This document shows positions 29,524 to 37,890 of a stretch of 64,000 nt of DNA, one piece after another. Every line of letters begins with the position of its first letter. Position 1 is the stretch's first letter. The notes under the pieces were generated by a model, which did not search any database, was not told the DNA's origin, and saw only the letters and a program-made list of their open reading frames with translations. The stretch is from Cellulomonas sp. APG4 (GTDB lineage: Bacteria > Actinomycetota > Actinomycetes > Actinomycetales > Cellulomonadaceae). The stretch is taken from assembly GCF_009996735.1 (NCBI RefSeq), contig NZ_JAACYI010000001.1:70522-134521 (forward strand), in the 5' to 3' direction. Made by a program: the position numbers and the translations under genes.

Positions 29524-30430
29524 GCACCAGCATGGACGGTCCACGGCCACGGCACGACACCGTCGCGCCCTCAGGTGGGCCCTCGCCGTCACGCTCGCGG
29601 TGGTCGGCGTCCAGGCCGTCGGCGGGTTCCTCACCGGGTCCCTCGCGCTGCTCGCCGACGCCGCCCACATGCTCACCGACGCCACAGGCATCGTCGTCGC
29701 CCTCGTGGCCGCGCGGCTCGCGACCCGACCCGCCACCAGCGCACGCACCTTCGGGCTCCAGCGCGCCGAGGTGCTCGCGGCCCTCGCCAACGCCCTGCTG
29801 CTCGGCGGCCTCGCGATCTGGGTGCTCGCCGAGGCGGCGCAGCGGTGGGCCACGCCGCCTGAGGTCGCGAGCGGGCCCATGATCGCCGTCGCCGTGCTCG
29901 GCGGCCTCGCCAACCTCGTGAGCCTCGCGCTGCTCCACCGCGGTCAGCGCGAGAGCCTCAACGTCCGCGGCGCCTACCTCGAGGTGCTGGGCGACCTGGT
30001 GGGATCGGTCGCCGTCGTCGTCGCGGGCGTCGTGATCGCCGTGACCGGCTGGACCCGGGCCGACGTCGTCGCGTCGGTCGCGATCGGGCTGTTCATCCTG
30101 CCCCGCGCGTGGCGGTTGCTGCGCGAGGTCGTCGACGTGCTCCTCGAGGCGACGCCGCGCGACATCGACCTCGACGAGGTGCGGCGCCACGTGCGCGAGG
30201 TCCCGGGCGTGGTCGACGTGCACGACCTGCACGCGTGGACCATCACCAGCGGGGTGCCCGTGCTCTCCGCCCACGTGGTGGTCGACGACGCCTGCCTCGC
30301 GGACAACCGCTCGGGCGACGTGCTCGACGCGCTCGGCCGGTGCCTCGGCGAGCACTTCGACACCGAGCACTCGACCTTCCAGCTCGAGCCCCGCACCCAC
30401 GCGACCCACGAACCCCCCACCCACCCCTGA
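29516..30430 (+). CDS. Cation diffusion facilitator (CzcD/ZitB type) metal exporter
   Basis: A 304-aa CDF transporter. Six membrane segments precede a C-terminal cytoplasmic domain (DIDLDEVRRHVREVPGVVDVHDLHAWTI). The first transport-site motif HxxxD is present in ADAAHMLTDATG. The second, normally HxxxD, reads YLEVLGDLVGS, so Glu replaces His near residue 155, which may change metal preference. The GTG at 29516 overlaps the CmtR-like gene by 8 nt. The pair is a typical metal-inducible export operon, probably for Zn/Cd. The Thr/His/Pro-rich tail is short. Confidence 0.88.
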   Translation: MAEHQHGRSTATARHRRALRWALAVTLAVVGVQAVGGFLTGSLALLADAAHMLTDATGIVVALVAARLATRPATSARTFGLQRAEVLAALANALLLGGLAIWVLAEAAQRWATPPEVASGPMIAVAVLGGLANLVSLALLHRGQRESLNVRGAYLEVLGDLVGSVAVVVAGVVIAVTGWTRADVVASVAIGLFILPRAWRLLREVVDVLLEATPRDIDLDEVRRHVREVPGVVDVHDLHAWTITSGVPVLSAHVVVDDACLADNRSGDVLDALGRCLGEHFDTEHSTFQLEPRTHATHEPPTHP

Positions 30431-30483
30431 CCCGAGCAGGCCCACCCCTCCCCCGTCACCCCCGCCCCACGCGGTCCGCGAGG

Positions 30484-30516
30484 TGGGCGGGAGGCTGGGG
30501 AGGGTGGGGGCGGGGT
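30484..30516 (+). other. G-quadruplex-prone tract upstream of a leaderless promoter
   Basis: The plus strand carries consecutive runs GGG, GGG, GGGG, GGG, GGGGG and GGGG separated by one to five bases. It is preceded by a C-rich stretch (30439-30470) that is roughly complementary, so either G4 or hairpin folding is possible. It ends 9 bp before the TAGGGT box at 30525 and so covers the -35 region. Confidence 0.55.
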
Positions 30517-30524
30517 GGTGTGCC

Positions 30525-30530
30525 TAGGGT
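30525..30530 (+). promoter_or_regulatory. -10 box of leaderless membrane-protein gene
   Basis: TAGGGT, then GCGGGG (six bases), then ATG at 30537. Confidence 0.55.
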
Positions 30531-30536
30531 GCGGGG

Positions 30537-31184
30537 ATGGAGGGGCCCGGGTGCGAGGCGGTCGGCGAGGGGTGGCTCGCCGAGCCCGTCGCCGCCGTCA
30601 CCAGCCTCGCGTTCGTGGTGGCAGCGGTCGCGGTCCTCGTCGGTGCCCCGCGTCCGTGGGGGCGACGCACGCTCGTCTACGCAGCGCTCGTCGCGGGGAT
30701 CGGGGTGGGCTCGTTCGTGCAGCACGGACCGGGCGGCCGCTCCCCGGCGTCCACGTGGGTCGACGTCGCGCACGACCTCCCGCTGCTCGCGGCCCTCGCC
30801 CTCCTCGGTGCCGACGCGCTCGCGTCCCTCCGCGGCGCCTCGCTGCGCGACCGCACGTGGGTGCTGCCCTCGCTCGTGGTGCTGGTCGTCGTGGTCGTCG
30901 CACCGCGCGCGGGCGACCTGGTGCAGGTCGCGCTCGCCGTCGTCGCCGTCGTGCTCGTGCTTCTGCGCGCCCGCGCTGTGCCCACCACTCGCGCGCGCAC
31001 CCTCGTCGCGCTCGGCCTGCTCGCGGTGGGCGGGACGCTCGGCACGCTCTCGCGGGCCGGGTGGCCGCTGTGCGATCCCAGCAGCCCGTGGCAGGGGCAC
31101 GCCGCGTGGCACGTGCTCGCCGCAGCGGCCCTCGTCGCGCTCGAACCGACCCTCGGCGCCCGGCCTCCCGACGTCAGGAGCTGA
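30537..31184 (+). CDS. Seven-helix membrane protein, CREST/ceramidase-like
   Basis: A 215-aa protein with about seven hydrophobic segments. A Cys/Glu start (GCEAVGEGWLAEP), a Ser in VTSLAFVV, FVQHGPGG, DVAHDLPLL and the late GHAAWHVLA (HxxxH) follow the order of polar residues described for the CREST superfamily of membrane hydrolases, which includes alkaline ceramidases and PAQR receptors. A zinc-dependent hydrolase acting on lipid amides is therefore possible, but overall similarity was judged by eye only. It overlaps the convergent GNAT gene by 11 bp at the 3' end. Confidence 0.65.
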   Translation: MEGPGCEAVGEGWLAEPVAAVTSLAFVVAAVAVLVGAPRPWGRRTLVYAALVAGIGVGSFVQHGPGGRSPASTWVDVAHDLPLLAALALLGADALASLRGASLRDRTWVLPSLVVLVVVVVAPRAGDLVQVALAVVAVVLVLLRARAVPTTRARTLVALGLLAVGGTLGTLSRAGWPLCDPSSPWQGHAAWHVLAAAALVALEPTLGARPPDVRS

Positions 31185-32253
31185 CGACGACGTCCTTGTG
31201 CCAGGACTGCGTCGAGTAGGACGTCACGAAGCCCTCGGCCGCGTACAGCTCGTTGGCGCCCGTCGGCGAGTCCGCGTCGACCTCGAGCGACACCCGGGCC
31301 CGTCCGCGGGCGGCCGCGTCCGCGACCACCGTTCGCAGCAGGGACTTGGCGACACCGCGACCGCGAGCCGAGCGCAGGACCCCCAGGTACGCGACGTAGG
31401 TGCTCGCGGGGGCCTCGTCCGCACCCGGGGAGACCGTGCCGACGAGCGCACCGGCCGGTCGCGTCTCGCCGTCCTGCGTGAGCTCGGCGAGCCACCAGTG
31501 GTCCCAGCGGTGGCCCGGGTCCTCACGCAACCGCGAGAGGAACTCGTCGAAGGTCTCCTCGTGGTAGTTGAAGTGGTCGGCGAACGCCTCCTCGAGCACG
31601 TCGTGGACGGCCACGAGGTCGGCCTCGTCGGGCATCCCGCCACCCGCGCGACGCACGCGGCGCACGGTCAGGTCCGGGTGCATCTGTGCGGCGGCGTCCG
31701 CGTCGTCCTCGCTCACCGGTCGACCCATCTGCCACCAGGTGCGCGTGTGGTCGAAGCCCGCCGCACGCAGGAACCCCTGCTGACGCTCGTCCGCCGCGAA
31801 CGCACCGCTGTCCATCTGCGTGAGGTCGAGGCCGCGCTCGCGCGCCAGGGCGGACGACGCGCGCTCGGCCCAGCCGAGCAGGGCGTCGGCGAGCGTCGCC
31901 GCGACGTCGTCGGGCAGGTGCGGGTCGACGACGGCGGAGACGAGCACCCGACCGGCCGCGCGGTCGTGGACGGTCCCCCAGCCGCGCGCACGGCCCCTCG
32001 CGTCGCTCACGAGCACGTGCCTGCGGGTGTGCCGCCCGGGGCCCGTGACGTCGGCCTCGACGTCGGCGAGGCCTGCGGACGACCTTCCCCGCGCGGCGAC
32101 CTCGTGGCGCCGCAGCAGGTCGTGCAGGTCCGCCGTGTCGGCACCGTCCGGCGCGCCGGCCGACCACCCGGGCGGCAGCGCGTCGAGCGGGAGCAGCGGG
32201 GCTCCCGGGTCGCCGTCGGAGGTGGCCGGATGGGCGTCGGTGGAGGTGCTCAC
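31174..32253 (-). CDS. Tandem GNAT-family acetyltransferase
   Basis: A 359-aa protein with two GNAT folds. The N-terminal half lacks a clear acetyl-CoA loop. The C-terminal half has VAYLGVLRSARGRGVAKSLLRTVV (about residues 291-314), the Arg/Gly-rich CoA pyrophosphate loop, and the late GANELYAAEGF. Similar double-GNAT proteins in actinobacteria include mycothiol synthase, but its specific features are not obvious here, so the substrate is unknown. The GTG at 32253 is preceded at 6 nt by AAGAAT, which could be a leaderless -10. Confidence 0.8.
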   Translation of the reverse strand: MSTSTDAHPATSDGDPGAPLLPLDALPPGWSAGAPDGADTADLHDLLRRHEVAARGRSSAGLADVEADVTGPGRHTRRHVLVSDARGRARGWGTVHDRAAGRVLVSAVVDPHLPDDVAATLADALLGWAERASSALARERGLDLTQMDSGAFAADERQQGFLRAAGFDHTRTWWQMGRPVSEDDADAAAQMHPDLTVRRVRRAGGGMPDEADLVAVHDVLEEAFADHFNYHEETFDEFLSRLREDPGHRWDHWWLAELTQDGETRPAGALVGTVSPGADEAPASTYVAYLGVLRSARGRGVAKSLLRTVVADAAARGRARVSLEVDADSPTGANELYAAEGFVTSYSTQSWHKDVVVSS

Positions 32254-32375
32254 AGCCCGATTCTTCCGCACCCGCGCGTCCCACCCCAAGCCGAGCTCGC
32301 CCCCGCACTCCTCTCCGGTGGCGTGTTTGCCCAGGTGGGAGCACCATGGAGGTTCTGGGACGCGAGGAGGCGACC

Positions 32376-32609
32376 ATGGTCCAGGTGCACACGATCCACG
32401 ACGGCGGTCAGTGGCGGAACCGGGTCGACGGCCTCCAGCAAGGCACGGCGTACGACGACCGTTCCTGCGCGGTGGCCGCCGGACGGCTCATCGTCTCGGA
32501 GCTCGGCGGGACCTTCTACGGGCACGACGTCGACGGTCACGTCGTCGAGAGCTGGGCGAGCTCGGCCCGCCCGCGCCGCGAGACGGTCACGGCCCGCTAC
32601 ACGGCCTGA
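32376..32609 (+). CDS. DUF2188-like small protein
   Basis: A 77-aa protein beginning MVQVHTIHDGGQWRNRVDG and containing a central AAGRLIVSELGG and YGHDVDGHVVES. The order resembles DUF2188 proteins, short beta-hairpin domains of unknown role. The ATG at 32376 has GAGGAGG 5 nt upstream, better than the in-frame ATG at 32346. Its last 13 bp overlap the 3' end of the convergent VOC gene. Confidence 0.7.
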   Translation: MVQVHTIHDGGQWRNRVDGLQQGTAYDDRSCAVAAGRLIVSELGGTFYGHDVDGHVVESWASSARPRRETVTARYTA

Positions 32610-33496
32610 GCCAGGGCGAGCGTCACCTCGTTGCGCCACGGGTCGTGCAGGGTGAGGCTCCGCCCGTCGTCGGCGACCTCCACGCCCCGGTGGCGCATGC
32701 GATCGGCGACGGCGTCCAGGTCGGCCCGCGCGGGGACCGTCACGGTGACGGCACCCAGGCCCAGGGTCGACGCACGTGGGCCCGCGCCGCGGCTGTTCCA
32801 GGTGTTCACCGCGATGTGGTGGTGGTATCCGCCGGCGCTCACGAAGAGCGCTCCGGGCAGCCGGGCGGTCGTCTCGAAACCGAGCGCGTCCACGTAGAAG
32901 CCGTGCGCCGCGTCGACGTCGCCCACCTGCAGGTGCACGTGGCCCACCTGGGCCGGCGCCGCGGCGAGCCCGCCCGCGGCGGCCTCGGTGAGGTGGCGCC
33001 GCAGGAACGCCTGCGGGTCGAGGTACAGCGTGTCCATCTGCACCTGCCCGTCACGCCACTGCCAGGTCGAGCGGTCGCGGTCGTGGTACAGCTCGATCCC
33101 GTTGCCCTCCGGGTCGGTGAAGTAGAAGGCGCTGCTCACCAGGTGGTCGGCGCTGCCCACGTAGCGGGAGAGCGGGTGACGCGCGGCGCTCGCGACCGCC
33201 GCCGCGAGGTCGCTCTCGGTGGCGAAGAGGATCGCGGTGTGGAACAGCCCGGCCTGGGTGCGTGCGGGTCGGGGCAGCCCCGGCGTGTGGCGCAGCACGA
33301 GCACGACGGTGCGGCCCCGGCCCAGGCGGCGCAGGCCCGCACCCTCGTCGACGACGACGAGGCCGAGCGCGTCGCGGTAGTACGCGGTCATCGCCTCGAG
33401 GTCACCCACGTGCAGGGTGACGGCGTCGACGTCGGCAGCGGCGGGCAGCAGGTCCTGGAGCTGACGCGCTCCGGGCCGGGGTGCGGTGACGGACAT
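32597..33496 (-). CDS. VOC-family ring-cleavage dioxygenase/glyoxalase (CatE-like)
   Basis: A 299-aa protein of two repeated VOC modules. The N-terminal module shows VTLHVGDLEAMTAYYRDALGL and the metal-type FYFTDPEGNGIELYHD. The C-terminal module shows VGHVHLQVGDVDAAHGFYVDALGFE and HHHIAVNTWNS. This layout fits catechol-2,3-dioxygenase-like CatE proteins, often induced by quinones and regulated by MarR/DUF24-type repressors. The ribosome site CAGGAGGC is excellent. A perfect palindromic operator overlaps its promoter (33532-33553). Confidence 0.85.
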   Translation of the reverse strand: MSVTAPRPGARQLQDLLPAAADVDAVTLHVGDLEAMTAYYRDALGLVVVDEGAGLRRLGRGRTVVLVLRHTPGLPRPARTQAGLFHTAILFATESDLAAAVASAARHPLSRYVGSADHLVSSAFYFTDPEGNGIELYHDRDRSTWQWRDGQVQMDTLYLDPQAFLRRHLTEAAAGGLAAAPAQVGHVHLQVGDVDAAHGFYVDALGFETTARLPGALFVSAGGYHHHIAVNTWNSRGAGPRASTLGLGAVTVTVPARADLDAVADRMRHRGVEVADDGRSLTLHDPWRNEVTLALAQAV

Positions 33497-33531
33497 GGCT
33501 GCCTCCTGGGCACGAACGACTCACGACGGGT

Positions 33532-33553
33532 GTTAGTTGAACGTACAACTAAC
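33532..33553. promoter_or_regulatory. Perfect 8+8 bp palindromic operator
   Basis: GTTAGTTG-AACGTA-CAACTAAC. The central bases read TACGTT on the minus strand, a good -10 box for the VOC gene, so a bound repressor would cover the core promoter. Sites of this shape are typical of MarR-family repressors that sense quinones or electrophiles. No MarR-type gene is encoded in this window, so the regulator must be elsewhere. Confidence 0.75.
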
Positions 33554-33558
33554 CTACG

Positions 33559-33942
33559 TCATTCCCCAGGGTCGGTCGAGGTCCTCAGGACGAGCGGCGC
33601 GAGGACGCGGGGCACCGGCGCGGCACCCGGGCCACCCGCGCGCATCCAGTCCCCCAGCTGCGCCGTGGGTCCCTCCCCCGCCAGCCGCTCGAACCACACC
33701 GGCGCAGCGCCCCGGGCGCGGCACGCCGGGGTCGGCCGAGCTACCACGACGTCACCGCGCTCGCACTCGTCGAGGCACTCGACGAAGGTCAGCCGCGCGA
33801 CGCCGGCCGTCGCGAGGGCCTCGAGCCGGGCCCGCTGGGCCTCGGGCTCGCCGAACGTCTCACCCGCGCACAGGCTGCACGCGGTGAGACCCGGCACACC
33901 GGCGGGGGCAGGCCGGACGCCGCGGCCAGGGAGATCGGTCAC
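33559..33942 (-). CDS. Thioredoxin-like [2Fe-2S] ferredoxin-domain protein
   Basis: A 127-aa protein with TACSLCAGETFG (Cys-x2-Cys) followed by VECLDECERGDVVV (Cys-x3-Cys). This spacing resembles thioredoxin-like [2Fe-2S] ferredoxins. The C-terminal part (WFERLAGEGPTAQLGDWMRAGGPG) fits (2Fe-2S)-domain proteins of actinobacteria. It is started from GTG at 33942, and the operator region at 33532 lies between it and the VOC gene. The electron partner is unknown. Confidence 0.75.
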   Translation of the reverse strand: MTDLPGRGVRPAPAGVPGLTACSLCAGETFGEPEAQRARLEALATAGVARLTFVECLDECERGDVVVARPTPACRARGAAPVWFERLAGEGPTAQLGDWMRAGGPGAAPVPRVLAPLVLRTSTDPGE

Positions 33943-34032
33943 GGGGCGTGACGGTACCCGCTGAACCGCCGGTGACCGTCACCGCGGCGCCGTCCCTCGC
34001 CGGAACGACCCGCGTGTGCACTCGCCCCCGCG

Positions 34033-34818
34033 TCACGGCGCCGACGACGGCCGCGGCACCGTCCCGACGGCACCGCCCTCGGGACGGGGAAGCGTGCGGG
34101 TCTCGACCACCTCGGCCGCGATCTCGTGCAGGCGGCGGTTGGCGTGCTGACTCAGCCGCACGAGCACGCCGAACGCGCGGTCGGGCGCCAGGCCGAAGCG
34201 CTCCATGACGATGCCCATCGCCTGCCCGATCACGTCCCGCCGCGCGAGCGCCTCACGCAGCTGCTGCTCACGCTCGGCGCCCACGAGCGCGACCGCCGCA
34301 TGGGTCGCGAACAGCTCGGCCACCTGCAGCGCATCGGCCTCGAACCCGCCCTGGCGCGTCGACGAGAGGTTGAGGGCGCCGAGGTCGTCGCCGTGCACCC
34401 ACAGCCGCACGCACAGCATGGCCCGCACGCCGAGGCCCCGCGCCGCGGCGGCGAGCACCGGCCAGCGGTCGTCCGCACCCACGTCCGCCGTCTCCACCAC
34501 GGGCTGCTCGAACAGCGCGTCGAGGCACGGGCCCTCGCCCGTCTCGTACTGCGCCGCGTCGAGGCGTCTCGCGACGTCGTCGGACGCCGCGCGGGTGGTC
34601 ACGGTGCGTCGACGGCGCGTGACCATGGAGATGCTGGCGCGCTCGGCACCCGGGACGGCCCCGACCGCGCCGTCGACGACGGCACGCAGCGTCGCCTCGA
34701 GGTCGTCGCTGCCCTCGAGGTCACGTGCGAGCTCGGCGAGCTCGCGGGCGAGGTCGGCCCCGCCCGCCCGCTGCGTCACGGGGCCGGCTGCCGGGGCCAC
34801 GCCGTCGTCGTCTCGCAC
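34033..34818 (-). CDS. GAF-ANTAR regulator
   Basis: A 261-aa protein. A GAF sensor (about residues 30-175) contains ASISMVTRRRRTVTTRAASDD and YETGEGPCLDALFEQP. It is followed by an ANTAR RNA-binding domain (about 185-240: LREALARRDVIGQAMGIVMERFGLAPDRAF). ANTAR proteins act as antiterminators on nascent RNA. No cognate hairpin target was identified nearby. The GTG at 34818 has TAGGCT 7 nt upstream and no ribosome site, so a leaderless start is likely. Confidence 0.9.
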   Translation of the reverse strand: MRDDDGVAPAAGPVTQRAGGADLARELAELARDLEGSDDLEATLRAVVDGAVGAVPGAERASISMVTRRRRTVTTRAASDDVARRLDAAQYETGEGPCLDALFEQPVVETADVGADDRWPVLAAAARGLGVRAMLCVRLWVHGDDLGALNLSSTRQGGFEADALQVAELFATHAAVALVGAEREQQLREALARRDVIGQAMGIVMERFGLAPDRAFGVLVRLSQHANRRLHEIAAEVVETRTLPRPEGGAVGTVPRPSSAP

Positions 34819-34825
34819 CTTCGCG

Positions 34826-34831
34826 AGCCTA
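34826..34831 (-). promoter_or_regulatory. -10 box of leaderless GAF-ANTAR gene
   Basis: Minus-strand TAGGCT, seven nucleotides, then GTG at 34818. Confidence 0.5.
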
Positions 34832-34952
34832 CGCGTGCACCCCCGTGCCCGCCCCCGTACGCTGGCACCACCATCGGGTGAGGACACCGCTCGGTCCGGT
34901 ACGTCGACGACGACGCCGCGCGTCGTCGCGCCTGCACCCTGGAGCCCCGGCG

Positions 34953-35336
34953 ATGGACGAGAAGAGCCCCCGAGGATCGATCACCGTCGACGCCCAGTCG
35001 TCGTTCACGTTCGTCCGGCTCGCCGGAGAGGTCGACGTGACGCTGCGCCCGCAGGCGAGCCACGCGCTCGCGGTGTGCGTGACGCGCGGCGTGCCCGTCG
35101 TGGTCGAGTCGCAGCGCGCGACCTTCGCCGACTCCTACACGCTCGCCTTCCTGCTCCAGCTCTCGCGCGCCTGCGGCGAGGACGGCGTGCGGGTCGCGCT
35201 GCCGGATCCTTCACCTGCGCTCGCCGGCCTTCTCCAGATGACCGGCACGGACACGCTCTTCGACCTGGGCGCGCCCGCTCAGGCGCCCGACGAGGCGACG
35301 AGCTCGCGCACCACGGGGGCGACCTCCGCGCCGTAG
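34953..35336 (+). CDS. STAS-domain protein (anti-sigma-factor antagonist-like)
   Basis: A 127-aa single STAS domain: FTFVRLAGEVDVTLRPQASHAL, then VVVESQRATFADSYTLAFLLQL and DGVRVALPDPSPALAGLLQMTG. The phosphorylatable serine of SpoIIAA-type antagonists normally lies in DSSG; here the segment reads ADSYT. Serine is kept and the following residues differ. It is divergent from the GAF-ANTAR gene, and both resemble parts of actinobacterial stress-signalling sets. Its last 58 bp overlap the 3' end of the convergent luciferase-like gene. Confidence 0.8.
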   Translation: MDEKSPRGSITVDAQSSFTFVRLAGEVDVTLRPQASHALAVCVTRGVPVVVESQRATFADSYTLAFLLQLSRACGEDGVRVALPDPSPALAGLLQMTGTDTLFDLGAPAQAPDEATSSRTTGATSAP

Positions 35337-36199
35337 CGACGCAGCACGTCGCCGTCGTCGGCCGCGAGCACGAAGCCCGTGACGCGGTGCTCGAGCGCGA
35401 GGCCCGCGAGCTGCTCGGCCCACTGGCGGGGCGGGCCCACGAGGAAGCCGCCGTCACCCTCGGTGAAGCGGCCGCCGACGTTGAGCAGCCTGCGCACGGC
35501 CCTCGGGTCGCGGCCCGCCGCGTGGGCGGCGTCGTCGATACGGCGGTGCCCCTCGTCGAGGTCACGCAGCGAGTCCAGGTAGCCGAGCGACGGGAGCCAG
35601 CCGTCGGCCTTCGCGCCGACCAGCCGCAGCATGCGTGGCTTGTAGGCGCCGAGCCACAGGCCGACCGGATGGGCGGGCGCGGGCCCGCGCTTGGCCCCGT
35701 CGAGTCGGTAGGCCTCGCCGTCGACGCGCAGCCGCGAGCGCTCGTCGTCCGCCCACACGCCCCGGATCACCTCGATCGCCTCGTCGAGCGCGGTCACCGC
35801 CTCGCCCGGCGTGCGGCGCGGCCCGCCCATCGCCGCGATCGCGTCCCAGAAGGCACCCGCCCCCAGGCCCAGCTCGACGCGGCCCTCGCTGAGCAGGTCG
35901 AGGCTCGCCGCGGCCCGTGCGAGCACCGCGGGCGGGCGCAGCGGCAGGCTCGCGACGTTCGGGGCCAGGTGCACGCGCTCGGTGCGCGCCGCGACGTACG
36001 ACAGCAGCGTCCAGGTGTCGAGGAAGGCCGGCTGGTAGGGGTGGTCCTGGAACGTCACGAGGTCCAGGCCCGCGCGCTCCGCCTCGACGGCGAGGGCGAC
36101 GGTCGCCGAGGGATCGGCGGCGGTCGGGGTGACGAAGGCGCCGAAGACGAGGGCCGGGAGGCCGCTCGTGCCGGTGGTCGAGGGGGCGGGTGCGTCCAT
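35279..36199 (-). CDS. LLM-class flavin/F420-dependent oxidoreductase
   Basis: A 306-aa luciferase-like monooxygenase-fold protein. Typical segments are LDLVTFQDHPYQPAFLDTWTLLSYVAARTERVHLAPNVASLPLRPPAVLARAAASLD in outline, GRVELGLGAGAFWDAI and PVGLWLGAYKPRMLRLVGAKADGWLP. These form the TIM-barrel cofactor site. In actinobacteria most such proteins use F420, but the cofactor is not certain. It shares the upstream region with the divergent DNA ligase. Confidence 0.88.
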   Translation of the reverse strand: MDAPAPSTTGTSGLPALVFGAFVTPTAADPSATVALAVEAERAGLDLVTFQDHPYQPAFLDTWTLLSYVAARTERVHLAPNVASLPLRPPAVLARAAASLDLLSEGRVELGLGAGAFWDAIAAMGGPRRTPGEAVTALDEAIEVIRGVWADDERSRLRVDGEAYRLDGAKRGPAPAHPVGLWLGAYKPRMLRLVGAKADGWLPSLGYLDSLRDLDEGHRRIDDAAHAAGRDPRAVRRLLNVGGRFTEGDGGFLVGPPRQWAEQLAGLALEHRVTGFVLAADDGDVLRRYGAEVAPVVRELVASSGA

Positions 36200-36317
36200 G
36201 TCCGTACAACGGGCCCGACGGCGGGCTGTTCCCGGCGGGCGCGGTGCGGGGAGAGGAGAGCATGCCCGCGAGCGCCGTGCGGTCGCACGTGTCGGTGGCG
36301 CGGAGCAGGATGCGCAT

Positions 36318-37847
36318 GTGCTCCTCGCCGACGTCGCCGCGACCTCGGGCGCGCTCGCCGCGACCCGCTCGAGGCTCGCCAAGCGCGCGCTGCTCGTCGA
36401 GCTGCTGCGCCGTGCCGAGCCTGGGGACCTCCCCGTGCTCGCGTCCTACCTCGGTGGGACCCTGCGTCAACGCCGCACCGGGCTGGGCTGGCGCTCGCTC
36501 GCCGACCTGCCCGAGCCCGCGGCCCAGCCCAGCCTGACCCTGGACGAGGTCGACGCCGCCTTCGAGCGGATGAGCACGCTCGAAGGTCCTGGCTCGTCCC
36601 GCGCCCGTGCGCGCGAGGCCGGCGAGCTCTTCGCACGCGCGACGACGGACGAGCAGCACCTGCTGCGGGGGTTGGTGAGCGGCGAGCTGCGCCAGGGGTC
36701 GCTCGACGCGCTGCTGCTCGACGCGGTGGCCGAGGCCGCCGGTGTGCCGGCCGCGACGGTGCGGCGCGCCGCGATGCTCGCGGGGGCGACGGCGCCCGTA
36801 CTGGTCGCGGCGCTCGGTGCGGGATCACCCGAGGCCGCGCGGGCCGCGCTCGAGGAGGTCGGACTGACCGTCGGCCGCCCCGTGCGACCGATGCTCGCGA
36901 GCTCGGCGCCCGACGTCGCGGCGGCGCTCGCGGGGTTCGAGGGCCGCGAGGTGGTGGTCGACGCCAAGCTCGACGGCATCCGCATCCAGGTGCACCGCGA
37001 CGGCGACGCCGTGCAGGTGGTCACCCGCAGTCTCGACGACATCACGACGCGCGTCCCGGAGGTCGTGGCCGTGGTGCGTGACCTTCCGGTGCGCAGCGTC
37101 GTCCTCGACGGCGAGGCGCTCGCCCTCGATGCCGACGGTCGTCCGCGGCCCTTCCAGGAGACCTCGGCGCGCTCGGCGACGCGCGACGCCGAGCTCGCCG
37201 CGACCACCACGCTCACCCCGTTCTTCTTCGACGTGCTCCACGCCGACGGCGTCGACCTGCTCGACGCACCGCTCCGGGAACGGCTCGAGGTGCTCGACCG
37301 GATCGCGCCGGGCCACGGCGTCGAGCGGCTCGTGACGACCGACCCGGCTCAGGCGCAGGAGCTCTTCGCGCGCCTCGTGGCCCACGGTCAGGAGGGCGTG
37401 GTCGTCAAGGACGCGGACGCTCCCTACGAGGCGGGCCGTCGCGGCAGCGCCTGGGTCAAGGTCAAGCCGCGCCACACGCTCGACCTCGTGGTGCTCGCCG
37501 TCGAGCGCGGCTCGGGCCGCCGCACCGGCCTGCTGTCCAACATCCACCTGGGCGCCCGCGATCCGGCCGGCGGGTTCGTGATGCTCGGCAAGACCTTCAA
37601 GGGCATGACCGACGAGATGCTCGCCTGGCAGACCGAGCGCTTCCGCGAGCTCGCGGTCGAGGACGACGGCTGGACCGTCACGCTGCGACCCGAGCAGGTG
37701 GTCGAGATCGCGTTCGACGGGCTCCAGCGCTCGTCGCGCTACCCCGGCGGGCTCGCGCTGCGCTTCGCCCGCGTGCTGCGCTACCGCGACGACAAGCCGG
37801 CGAGTGAGGCGGACACGATCGACGTGGTGAGGGCGCTGGTGCGCTGA
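36318..37847 (+). CDS. ATP-dependent DNA ligase (LigB type)
   Basis: A 509-aa ATP ligase. The N-terminal DNA-binding domain runs to about residue 190. The nucleotidyltransferase core has the adenylated lysine Lys217 in VDAKLDGIRIQVHR, then VVLDGEALALD, FFFDVLHADG, EGVVVKD and the final AWVKVKPRH. The C-terminal OB domain ends VLRYRDDKPASEADTID. The length matches actinobacterial LigB. I chose GTG at 36318 (VLLADVA), the family N-terminus, with GCAGGA 10 nt upstream. It is accessory to the NAD-dependent ligase and probably acts in repair. Confidence 0.92.
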   Translation: MLLADVAATSGALAATRSRLAKRALLVELLRRAEPGDLPVLASYLGGTLRQRRTGLGWRSLADLPEPAAQPSLTLDEVDAAFERMSTLEGPGSSRARAREAGELFARATTDEQHLLRGLVSGELRQGSLDALLLDAVAEAAGVPAATVRRAAMLAGATAPVLVAALGAGSPEAARAALEEVGLTVGRPVRPMLASSAPDVAAALAGFEGREVVVDAKLDGIRIQVHRDGDAVQVVTRSLDDITTRVPEVVAVVRDLPVRSVVLDGEALALDADGRPRPFQETSARSATRDAELAATTTLTPFFFDVLHADGVDLLDAPLRERLEVLDRIAPGHGVERLVTTDPAQAQELFARLVAHGQEGVVVKDADAPYEAGRRGSAWVKVKPRHTLDLVVLAVERGSGRRTGLLSNIHLGARDPAGGFVMLGKTFKGMTDEMLAWQTERFRELAVEDDGWTVTLRPEQVVEIAFDGLQRSSRYPGGLALRFARVLRYRDDKPASEADTIDVVRALVR

Positions 37848-37890
37848 GGGCAGGTGCCCGCTGCGACGCTCGACCCGTCCGCGCCCGCGA

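Noticed and set aside
30109-32655. 848-codon plus-strand open frame
   Set aside because: It crosses the CDF, CREST-like and GNAT genes in wrong frames, with composition typical of GC-rich shadow frames.
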